This document shows positions 56,195 to 64,000 of a stretch of DNA of 64,000 nt, in pieces. Every line of letters starts with the position of its first letter. Within the stretch, counting starts at the first letter, position 1. Below the pieces are notes generated by a model. It was not told the origin of the DNA, did no database searches, and saw only the letters and a list, made by a program, of their open reading frames with translations. The stretch is taken from contig RBKR01000003.1 in NCBI GenBank assembly GCA_004835665.1, positions 1,798,001 to 1,862,000 on the forward strand, in the 5' to 3' direction. The stretch is from Phoma sp. XZ068 (Eukaryota; Ascomycota; Dothideomycetes; Pleosporales; Didymellaceae). The translations under genes and the position numbers were made by a program.

Positions 56195-57349
56195 CGGGAC
56201 TGAACAAGTCCCTTTTTGTCAGATCTATCACGATGGGCTGCCAGCTCCTTGGGTCACATCTTGTCGATTTCCAAACACCAACCCTCTTTCGAACTATCCT
56301 CCTTCTCGTGTGTCAGCTATGACACCAATTTGATCTTAAACGGCGTAAGAAGGTTAATGGGGTTTTTGCTCCCGCCTGGAGTTCTTCACTGAGCTGAGGT
56401 GTATAGTATAGCATACCGATAAGGGTGTTGTCTCTTGTACTTGGGTAATGCTTGGCTAGGATGGGTCTAATCTTCTACATGCATCTCTTTGGGTCGACAC
56501 TCGCGTCTTCACTTCTAGAAGCTGTAATTTTCATCCTCACTTACCAACTTTCAACCCCTCTCTTGCTGTGTTGTGACTATGCTACTTGTTCTTGATGATC
56601 GCTAATCGTTTCTACCAAGGTTCCTTATTGGGCGCTGCGACACTGGGGAAAGGGTTCAGGTCTACGAAAGGGTTTCAGGACTACTATATTTGAATGCGTG
56701 GCGGGGTAAGTCATGTTGCAACCTGCGTCTTCAGACCGACATGCCAGCCAAATCAGTGAAAGAGTGGTTGCTATGGAGGCCTGCAATTGCAGTTTCGAAC
56801 TCCGGATCATCTAAAACGGATGTGACTACGGTAGGCCAGGGCAAGCAGCCGACTTGCACTCATACTTGTCAGCATGCGGTTCTCGATCACAGCACATGAC
56901 TTGCGGCTGAGCTATAAGATTACCATCCTTCCAAATCATCGACTCCAGATCTACGCGAGCGGGACGTGGGTGTGGCATGCGGAGAAGTGGAGCAGTCGCC
57001 ATTGGGAACGACACTCATTTGATTGGCTGCATTGCAGAGCTTGAAGTGAACGACGTGGGTGGTGAACTACACCAACCCCGCCGGATTAGCTTCCGATCCC
57101 ATTTACGGCTACCAGCTCTGAGATCTGGAATACTGCTACACGCTACCCCGCTTACTTTGGTCGCCTTCACGGTATCGCATTTGTAGTGTTTGGCTGAGGT
57201 ATCGGATTGTTGTGAGTTCCATGCGCGGAGACACGGAAGCTAGTATGCTGCGGGGATATAAGATGGATGATGAGTTATCAAGACATCCCTGTGTGCTCTT
57301 TGGGCGACGATACAATACCAAAATACCATAACGGATTATATATCTCATC
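56195..57349. other. Intergenic region, PPZ / catalase-like gene
   Basis: 1.15 kb with PPZ 3' UTR at the left and the catalase-like promoter at the right. A TATA-like box (TATAAG at 57257-57262) lies about 90 bp before the start codon. Nothing else is seen. Confidence 0.45.
57257..57262 (+). promoter_or_regulatory. TATA-like box upstream of the catalase-like gene
   Basis: GGGATATAAGATGG in a GC-rich stretch, 88-93 bp upstream of ATG 57350, a usual distance for a regulated fungal promoter with a short leader. Confidence 0.4.
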
Positions 57350-58647
57350 ATGGGCGAAAGCAAGATTGTAACCTGTCCAATTTCACACCACAAGATCGCG
57401 AACATCCATAATGGAAAGGTTCCTTCTGGCACTGTGAAGGCTGGTGGCCAGGATAAACCCGCGCCAGGAAAGTATATCAAGTGGGATGCTGAAGGCGTGG
57501 AAGTCATACAGCCGGGTGAACAAGAGAAGATCAAAGAGGTCTCGGATCAGTTCAATCGGTTCCAGATGATGAATTTCAACGAGCACATGCACTGCTTACG
57601 AGGCACGCATCTGAAGACGCAGGGCGTAAGTGGAGATGGAATTGTATACGCTGGATTGGGCTAACATCTTGGAAGTGCGTCATGGGCAAGTTCATTGTTC
57701 ACGATAATCTCCCTGAGCACCTCGCTCAAGGCATGTTTAAGAAACCCGGCGTCTACGATGTTATCATGCGGTACTCGTCGCTCACGCCGAAGATCGTTCC
57801 GGACAATGCGCCTGCACCTCGCGGTATCGGTATGAAGATCTTTGGCATTGAGGGCGAGAAGATTTGGGGAGAGGATAAGAAGACTCAGGACTGGACGTTC
57901 AATAACTATCCTATTCTGGAACTCCGTGATCCCCAGACGACGTTCGATATTGCCGACTCTTTGGAGCGCAACTGGAACGAACTCCCGAAGTTTGCGGAGG
58001 AGCAGTCAAAGCGTGTAGACGCAGATGTTGCAACACTGGGCGGTGGACTACCAAGACAACATAGTAAGCACAAAGTCGTTGAGAATCTGGAGCGAGAAAA
58101 GAAACATCAGCTGATAGACACAGTGTACGCTATGCCGGAGTACTCCCAATCTGCATACCGCCACGGCGACTACGTCGCCAAATACGGCGTCTTCCCGCTC
58201 TCGCAAGAGCAAGTCGACCGCGTAGACGACGACATCAAAGACTCTGACCCCATCAATATCATCTCGCAAGAGAACCGCCGCTTCCATATGGCCCACAAAG
58301 TAACCTACTCGTTCTGCGCGCAGCTGCTGCAAGACCTCGCCGAGCAGCCCGTCGACGACATCGGGATCGAGTGGGACCCGAAGAAGTACCCGTTCGAGCA
58401 GGTCGCGACGCTCGAGTTTGAGCCGCAGGATAGCTGGCTGCCGGAGTTCAGGACGTGGTGGGATGATCGCATTACGGTGAATAGCTGGCATGGGCTCAAG
58501 GAGCATCGGCCGCTGGGCAGCACGAATCGTATGCGTAGGGTTGTGTATGCGGAGAGTAGGAAGTTGAGGCTGAGGGTTAATGGGTATAGGGATTATATTG
58601 AGCCGAGGAGTATCTCGGAGGTGCCTGCGTCGTTGCCAGCGCCGTAG
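57350..58647 (+). CDS. Catalase-related heme protein (small, y4iL-like type)
   Basis: Two exons, 57350-57625 and 57676-58647, with a 50-nt intron (GCTAAC branch, AAG acceptor), encode 415 aa. It belongs to the catalase superfamily but is shorter than classic fungal catalases (500-700 aa). The distal-side histidine is read as the one in RGTHLKTQGCVMGKF. The distal Asn region is TFNNYPILELRDPQ, and the proximal heme-ligand segment SQSAYRHGDYVAKYGVFP carries the Tyr ligand with a nearby Arg. The C-terminal block EHRPLGSTNRMRRVVYAESRKLR matches this subgroup. There is no signal peptide or peroxisomal tripeptide (the end is PAP). Members may act as catalases, peroxidases or fatty-acid peroxide enzymes; the substrate is unknown. 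Confidence 0.85.
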
Positions 58648-58849
58648 TTGCCGTTGAGGCATCAGCCTGCTGTTACGACTGTGGAGGGTTGAGCTGTTGA
58701 ACTTGTAAGTCTAGTTTGTTCTCATGCTAAGGCTGGAATGCAGGAAGTTGTAAATATCTAAGTATGACTATCTATCTGTAATGTCGAACCACCGAGCGCA
58801 TGGTATTTGTGTTGTCAGTCCAGGATACTGACCTGCGTGATCTATCCAC

Positions 58850-60192
58850 TCAAAACTCGACCTTCCCGCGCCAGAGACTTTGTGTATTTCTCCAATACAC
58901 TCCCTCCTTCTCGTCATTGGAGACAAAGTCCGCATCCACCAGTCCAGCGATATTAGCATCGACATCCCAAAACCCAATCCCATACGGATAATCAGTGCCA
59001 AACACCATCTGCTCACTCCCAACCCCCAAACCCTCCGTCAGCCCCTTAATCTGTCGCGGCCACACGGGTCCTGCACTGTCGTACCAACAGCGTGTCTTGT
59101 ACGCTTCTCTTGCAACTTCAGATTCGTTCGGGAAGCCGAGCAGAAATCGCTCACTGATATCTGGGAAGGCGCCAGCGCCGTGAGATATGCGCCAGTGAAG
59201 ATGCGGGTATGTAAGTAGCGTGGAGTTGTAAGGTGGGGAGGAGGCGGTAATGGAGGAGATGGCGCGAGCAGTCTCGAAGTAGAATTCCCCGAGGCCGGAA
59301 CGGAGGGGTGCTGGGCTGTCAGTTAGGAGGGCGAGTAAAGTTACATTTAAGAGATAGTGGTGTACGGGAGGCTGATGTGCAGAACTGGAGAACACTGTTC
59401 TGATGTCTGAAGGAACTTACAAGGTCTACTTGAAATCAGCCTCCCGTCTTCGAGCTGTATCACGGGGTCTGTGGGGTGAATGAAGACAATTTCTCTTTCA
59501 TCCCCCGTCTCCGCTCTATCCTCTAGATACCTCCAAAGTCCCTCGAAAGCAACATCTCCAGGATACACACCCTCGGCATTTGTAAGCACACTGATACCTA
59601 CTGCCCCCAAATCCTCCAAGGCATACTTCAATTCTGTTACACTCTCCTCAACATGCGGCAGTGCAGTGACAGCCAGCCAGCTAAACCGATCTGGATATAT
59701 TCTACACACTTCAGCAACATACTCGTTCAACAGCCGCGCAAGAGCTATCGTCTTCTTCTTCCGCAAACCAGGACTAGCCTCAAATTTAGAGGGCGAAGCA
59801 AAAGCATTAGCTTGTGGTGTAGAGACGCTTAGGATACTCCTCTTAATGCCATGGTCGGCCATGAAAGTAAGGTGCGCGGAGACATTCCAGGACGGTGTTT
59901 CACGACCTGCTGCTGACAGTTCGAGAGCTCTGAGCCAGTCTGGAATGGGATGAGTGTGGGTGTCTATCCTGGTAGCATTGCTGAAGTTAGGGAGGGTGGT
60001 GCTGCCTGCGTCGGTGCGGAGTCGTGTGATCGAGTCGAGGGCTTCTTGGAAGAATGGGAGGACGGTGAGGTCTATGCTATCTCGAGCGGCATTGGCGGTT
60101 ATGCGGTCTATGAGAGCTTCTGACGTTGGCGGGGTTGATGTAGCCATGCTGACCAGAAAAGGAAGGAGCCGTGGGAGGTAGCGCAACTGCAT
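58850..60192 (-). CDS. Amidohydrolase-2 family enzyme (ACMSD-like metal-dependent hydrolase/decarboxylase)
   Basis: Two exons, read on the minus strand: 59421-60192 and 58850-59310, with a 110-nt intron, giving 410 aa. The acceptor at 59310 was chosen because it restores ISSRPSPLRSGLGEFYFETARAIS, the family block, and is preceded by a CTAAC branch. The TIM-barrel metal site is visible: HxH in IDTHTHPIPDW, IVFIHPTDP, HWRISHGAGAFPDI and VFGTDYPYG. This group includes 2-amino-3-carboxymuconate-6-semialdehyde decarboxylase, gamma-resorcylate decarboxylase and other zinc enzymes; the substrate cannot be decided. Translation may start at 60147 (MATSTPP) instead; the extra 15 residues (MQLRYLPRLLPFLVS) look like a weak hydrophobic leader. 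The gene converges on the catalase-like gene. Confidence 0.85.
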
Positions 60193-60634
60193 GTTGTCAG
60201 GTACCACTCTGTTTGTTGCAAAGTATCATGTGAATAAATCTCAAGTGACCTGAGTGGAAAAGACGGTGTGAACCTTAGCGAAGAGGCTTGATGATGACCT
60301 GCTGTGTTGATCAGGTGCAGGCGTGGTTGAAGGTGGGATGCAGGTGTAGCTAGTTGCATGTAGCTGGTACTACGGGTCCCCACACCATCATCGTCGGGAT
60401 CTCAGATCACGTTAAAATAGAAAAGTCTCAGATGACGTAAAAATTGTGATTGTAGTATCTACAGTTCCCTCGGGAACCATGGTGGGTATCTCAAAAAGCA
60501 GTTGAGTGGATGAACTCTCGCTGCCTGTCGAGAGTGCGCAGCTCAAAAAAAGGAAATGAAACTATGTCGCTAATCGCAGTCAAAAACAAAGGAGAGTATA
60601 TACAGTAAGACCTGTATGGGCATGTGCGGAGCGT
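60193..60634. other. Intergenic region, upstream of the amidohydrolase gene
   Basis: 442 bp between the amidohydrolase start and the PH-domain gene stop. The near-repeat CTCAGATCACGTTAAAA / CTCAGATGACGTAAAAA lies at about 60400-60442, and each copy carries an ACGT core that could bind a bZIP factor. No gene is seen. Confidence 0.4.
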
Positions 60635-62212
60635 CTAGATGAGCAGACCAACACCAAGAGCGACGGGGTTGATATCGTTGTCGCGACCATCAATACTGGC
60701 CCGGATCTTGCCCATACGACCAAGCTGGCGCGTTGCATCCATCTTTGCTTGCGACATGGCTGTCGGTGAGGGTGGGCCAGAAGTCGCAGCGAAATCGATA
60801 CGATCAGCATCCCGCTCTGAACTCGAGGGTGCCAGATCGTAGCCAAATGTGATAGAGGCAATAGAATCGTCGCTGGCTGCACGCATAGGCGATGCTGGCC
60901 TCTCTGGGGCGTTGATCTTCTCGATAACAACTGTGGTGGGTGCCTCGATCGCTGTGGGCTTGGGGGCGCGCTTCTTCTTGAAGCCGTGTGCATCGTAGCG
61001 CGGTGGGTGTGATGTGTACTCGACGAGTGTGTGCTCCTTGACGTTGATGCGCATGCGCTTGCCGTCGCAGATGACAACATCACTCACTCGAGGTGAAGAT
61101 GACAGTAGAACTGGTGCGCAGCGGCGGCGGTAGCGGAGAGCCTGTGAGGCGGTGGGTCGAATGGTCGATGCATTCTTGGGATCGGAAGACGCTGTGGAGG
61201 GCGGCTCCTCTTCGTAGTCCTGGGAGGACATACGTGTGAGGCCGTTTCGTGTTGGGAAGCGCACATCCTCAGGATCGAACTCGTCGAGCTCAGGGTCCGA
61301 TGTGGCTGTGATGGAGGTGGTGTTGCCCATTTCTCGACCTCCGCTCAAGTGCGGGTAAAGCTGGCGGATGATGCGCTCTTGCTCGGCGATGATCTGTCTG
61401 CCAACATCCAAGTTTGACAGATTCTCGAGGTCCTCGCCAAGCTGAGCTCCATCGAGTATCCGCTGTCGCCTGTTTCTCCTGGGCAAACTGCGGTAGCGCG
61501 GCTCGCTGCGATCCTCAATGGGCGAGCTGATGTCGATTGCGGCACAGAATGCCTCAATCCAGTCGAGCATTATTTCTTGTGTGGGGGCGCATAGCAGCAA
61601 CTGCTCGGTCTCCACGCGTATGCGGATAGCGTGTTCGCGGACCGGCTCGAAGAGGTGTGGGTCGGTTTCGTAGAGCTTGTGTCGAGCCGAGGCAGGAACG
61701 AGGTGTGCAAAGGGCGATTTGGGAATCAGGGCCGTTTTCTTGAAGTCTGAAGCAATGCCCACTTCTGCATGCTGGAGTGTGTAGGACGAGATCAATCGGC
61801 CGGCCGTAGGAGGTCTGCTCTTGCTCCACAGGCTGGGCTGCTTCGCTCGGTGAATGCTCAGCTGTGTTCCGCGGAGGGATACGTAGCAGTCGGACCAGTC
61901 GCGCTGGCCAGACACGTGGAATGGCGAAAGGAGCTCATGGCGTACACCCAGCACTCCGCCAATCTCGACAGTGCAAGAGTACGGTGGTGGCAGAACATCG
62001 CCACGCTCTGCTTTTGCCTCGGTCCGTGCCTTCTCGTTCAGATAGCGCAGGTTGTCGTTCACTCGAGCGTATGCTGGTGGGGTGCCGAGCGGGAGCTGTG
62101 CGTGGGTGTGGAATGTGTTGTGGTAGCCGTATGTCTGGTGCGCCGCCTGCTGATTGGACGAGCGAGCTCGCCTCGTCGTTGTGGGAGCTGTGGATTCAGG
62201 CATGGTGGACAT
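60635..62212 (-). CDS. Pleckstrin-homology (PH) domain protein of unknown function
   Basis: Intronless, 525 aa; ATG at 62212. After a roughly 70-residue disordered N-terminus, residues 72-235 form a PH-like domain: LPPPYSCTVEIGGVLGVRHEL, DWSDCYVSLRGTQLSIHRAK, ISSYTLQHAEVGIASDFKK, HAIRIRVETEQLLLCAPTQEIMLDWIEAFCAAIDIS, where the invariant Trp lies in the last helix. The rest is Ser/Pro/Arg-rich, with a short conserved-looking stretch (DVVICDGKRMRINVKEHTLVEYTSHPPRYDAHGF). The C-terminus MGKIRASIDGRDNDINPVALGVGLLI looks conserved. PH proteins of this type are usually membrane-associated scaffolds in ascomycetes; the function is not established. Confidence 0.83.
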   Translation of the reverse strand: MSTMPESTAPTTTRRARSSNQQAAHQTYGYHNTFHTHAQLPLGTPPAYARVNDNLRYLNEKARTEAKAERGDVLPPPYSCTVEIGGVLGVRHELLSPFHVSGQRDWSDCYVSLRGTQLSIHRAKQPSLWSKSRPPTAGRLISSYTLQHAEVGIASDFKKTALIPKSPFAHLVPASARHKLYETDPHLFEPVREHAIRIRVETEQLLLCAPTQEIMLDWIEAFCAAIDISSPIEDRSEPRYRSLPRRNRRQRILDGAQLGEDLENLSNLDVGRQIIAEQERIIRQLYPHLSGGREMGNTTSITATSDPELDEFDPEDVRFPTRNGLTRMSSQDYEEEPPSTASSDPKNASTIRPTASQALRYRRRCAPVLLSSSPRVSDVVICDGKRMRINVKEHTLVEYTSHPPRYDAHGFKKKRAPKPTAIEAPTTVVIEKINAPERPASPMRAASDDSIASITFGYDLAPSSSERDADRIDFAATSGPPSPTAMSQAKMDATRQLGRMGKIRASIDGRDNDINPVALGVGLLI

Positions 62213-63670
62213 GTGGCGAGGATAATGGACAAGTGTCGAGGATGGTGGACTTTTCGAAATGGCAAATTCTGTCCAGCAGTTTCTGTTTTCTATGCGCGTC
62301 CGATTTGTTTGCAGAAGCTACCTCTCGCAGGGTGACGCGGTGAAAGCGCCGGAAACGGACATGGGCGGATTCTTGTGGCGTGCGTTCGTTGCTTGTTCGA
62401 AAACGGCCACACAATGCACCGCGTGCCGCCTCTTTGTTTTCAGCCAAAATAACGATGTCGTCAAAGGAACTGGTTGAGCTCAGATTGCGAGGGAATTTGC
62501 CAGGGCAGGAGCGAGGTTTGAATTAAGCGGCGCAGTTGGGGATCCTTGCGTGAGACCGAGGGTGAGGATGGGGCCGAACGGAGGGTGCGCTGAGCAGCAC
62601 GGGCAGCTGAACAGTTATATTTACGCGGAGTTGGGTGCAGACTGAAATAGCAGGTAGCAGTACTTCAACGGAACCCCGCGGTGGCATGGCAGGCTATAAG
62701 TATCCATCATGCGAGGCTATCAGCTGGACCGTCTGGCCATGCGAGCTGCCTTCAACGAACGATACCAGGGTTGACCTGTTCTCCACTCGAACGTGGTCGA
62801 GACGGGTCGCTAACCTTGGACAGGCACTGGCTGCCCGTGCGGCGATCTGCTGTCCGCCCACTGTGGCTGCGCTAAGAGGGGAAGACTGCATTTGCGACTC
62901 CTTCGGTCCACTCAAATGCCAATTCGCGCAGCCTAGGTGTGGTCGATATGCAGGCCCCTCGGTGGTGATTCTCCCACCTGCTGCTGCTGAGGGGTGCCGC
63001 GTGCTCGGCGTGAGCTTGAGAGGCTTTGTTTTCCCGTCCAGACACCGCCTTCAGGGCCGGGTTCCCATCTCACAGTCGACGAAAAGCGAGCGGTGTACCG
63101 AGTAATTTCTTCTCTAGCAAAACAACCGTCTTTGCTGATGTGCAAGTTGTGCCATTCTGACAGGTGCTGACCGGACAATGTCCGCAGACACGGGCTCTTC
63201 TCACATCACACGAGCCACCATGCAGGACGTCCGCCCCCATCAAATATTATTTGAGAAACGATTCTTCAGTTAGACTTCAGAGGGACTGCCTAATTCAACC
63301 AAATGTGATACCAGAGTCTTCGCTAAGCTCGGGAGACACAGCCCTCACTTACTCATGTGTCGCACCAATTCAGCCAAACATAAATCATTGCAGCCCACAG
63401 CATCAAGCAACACACGCTACATGCGTACGTCAGCAGCTCAGACCTCAGAAATGTCCAGAGCTTTGACTGATACTTATTTGACTTTGCTATTGATGATAGT
63501 GCTCGCTTCTCCGGACGCTAGCTTGGAGGCTGTTTCACAATTCACCGCAGATTTGTGTTTTGCCGAAGTCCAATGCTTAACGCAAGGATCAACGGGTAGG
63601 AGTGTTTACTTAGGCGAGATGAAATATACAGCAGTATCACAAGGAAGAAGTGATCGATTGAGCAGATAAT
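62213..63670. other. Intergenic region near the right end
   Basis: 1.46 kb between the PH-domain gene start and the stop of the truncated gene. Short frames on both strands lack features, and no repeat or RNA gene is recognised. The left part holds the PH-domain gene promoter. Confidence 0.4.
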
Positions 63671-64000
63671 TTACCCTAGTTTGAAGCTGCATGTTTGGGG
63701 TCCCAGAGCTTCAAAATGCTTCTTGCTCATCATGCCCAATGCCTTCCTGTAGGCAATATCACCTTCCCACTCAACCCACAGAACGTTGTAAAAGCGCGAC
63801 GAGAGCGTGTTATGCATATGCCAAGCATCTTTGATGCTCTCGCCACATTGGTGGTAGTACCATCGAGCCATTCTATTTGGATGTTGGACTTCCGCTTCGG
63901 AGATGGCAATGAGTTGGCACTCGACACCTGCTACCACTCCCGAGAGGCTCCCCGTCGAGCCGCAAAGTATGAGGCCTGCCCGTGCATGCTCGTTGTAGAT
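63671..64000 (-). CDS. C-terminal part of a fungal protein cut by the window edge
   Basis: The frame is open from the window end (64000) to a stop at 63671: 109 residues of a longer protein whose 5' part lies beyond the window. It reads IYNEHARAGLILCGSTGSLSG, then VECQLIAISEAEVQHPNRMAR and a C-terminus SSRFYNVLWVEWEGDIAYRKALG. The phrase YNVLWVEWxxxIAYRKALG is common at the C-terminus of uncharacterised ascomycete proteins, often ones with N-terminal HET (heterokaryon incompatibility) domains, but that domain is not visible here. Confident as coding; the family is uncertain. Confidence 0.68.
   Translation of the reverse strand: MYNEHARAGLILCGSTGSLSGVVAGVECQLIAISEAEVQHPNRMARWYYHQCGESIKDAWHMHNTLSSRFYNVLWVEWEGDIAYRKALGMMSKKHFEALGPQTCSFKLG

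Noticed and set aside
58048..58662. 204-codon minus-strand frame opposite the catalase-like gene
   Set aside because: Antisense shadow of a strongly supported coding region.
59311..59420. Alternative short intron (26 nt) in the amidohydrolase gene giving LFSSSAHQPP in frame
   Set aside because: Too short for a fungal spliceosomal intron; the 110-nt intron has a CTAAC branch and restores the family block.
60580..62335. Additional frames overlapping the PH-domain gene on both strands
   Set aside because: Shadows; the 525-codon frame contains the PH motifs.

Overview
This window is nuclear DNA of a filamentous ascomycete fungus, most likely a Dothideomycete and possibly Pleosporales; the order is a guess from protein style. 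The evidence is dense genes on both strands, mostly short GT-AG introns of about 46-70 nt with CTRAY-type branch sites, roughly 50% GC, and an all-eukaryotic gene set. I see no transposon, rRNA, tRNA or CRISPR array that I can support. Gene models below were built by hand from reading frames, splice sites and conserved motifs. In nearly every model the exon phases close exactly.

Layout: 0-10 kb holds a CENP-O/Mcm21 kinetochore subunit (-), an acetyl-CoA transporter (+), the PP1 catalytic subunit (-) and a large LRR protein (-). A gene-poor stretch of 3.3 kb follows. From 13.4 to 24.8 kb come a WDR6/Rtt10 WD40 protein (-), a PBDC1/Ypl225w protein (+), a Ste6-type full ABC transporter (+) and kynurenine 3-monooxygenase (-). 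From 25 to 36 kb come methionine aminopeptidase 1 (+), cornichon/Erv14 (+), TRAX (-), Gpi14 (+), an F-box-like/DUF protein (-) and an unrecognised 407-aa disordered protein (+). From 37 to 43 kb lie a DHA1-type MFS transporter (+) and Spt5 (+). From 43 to 50 kb lie an intronless TPR-like/protein-kinase protein (+), an intronless F-box-like orphan (-), Med8 (+) and an N-terminal protein methyltransferase (-). From 50 kb to the end come an aldehyde dehydrogenase with a mitochondrial-type presequence (+), PPZ phosphatase (+), a catalase-related heme protein (+), an amidohydrolase-2 enzyme (-), a PH-domain protein (-) and the 3' end of a further gene (-).

Most genes are housekeeping genes of transcription, translation and tRNA biology, protein N-terminal processing, secretion/GPI and phosphatase signalling. 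They are not a single pathway cluster. Several are arranged head to head over short shared promoters: CENP-O/acetyl-CoA transporter, WDR6/PBDC1, KMO/MetAP1, TRAX/Gpi14, F-box-like/Med8 and methyltransferase/ALDH. The most unusual observations are two competing 3' splice acceptors at the end of PPZ, where the stop codon of the short form lies inside a perfect TACTAAC branch site; a 27-bp palindrome carrying a TATA box on each strand between two divergent genes; the TPR-kinase and orphan pair; an 18-nt microexon in TRAX; and the three-module Spt5 C-terminal repeat region. I found no clearly new multi-gene system.
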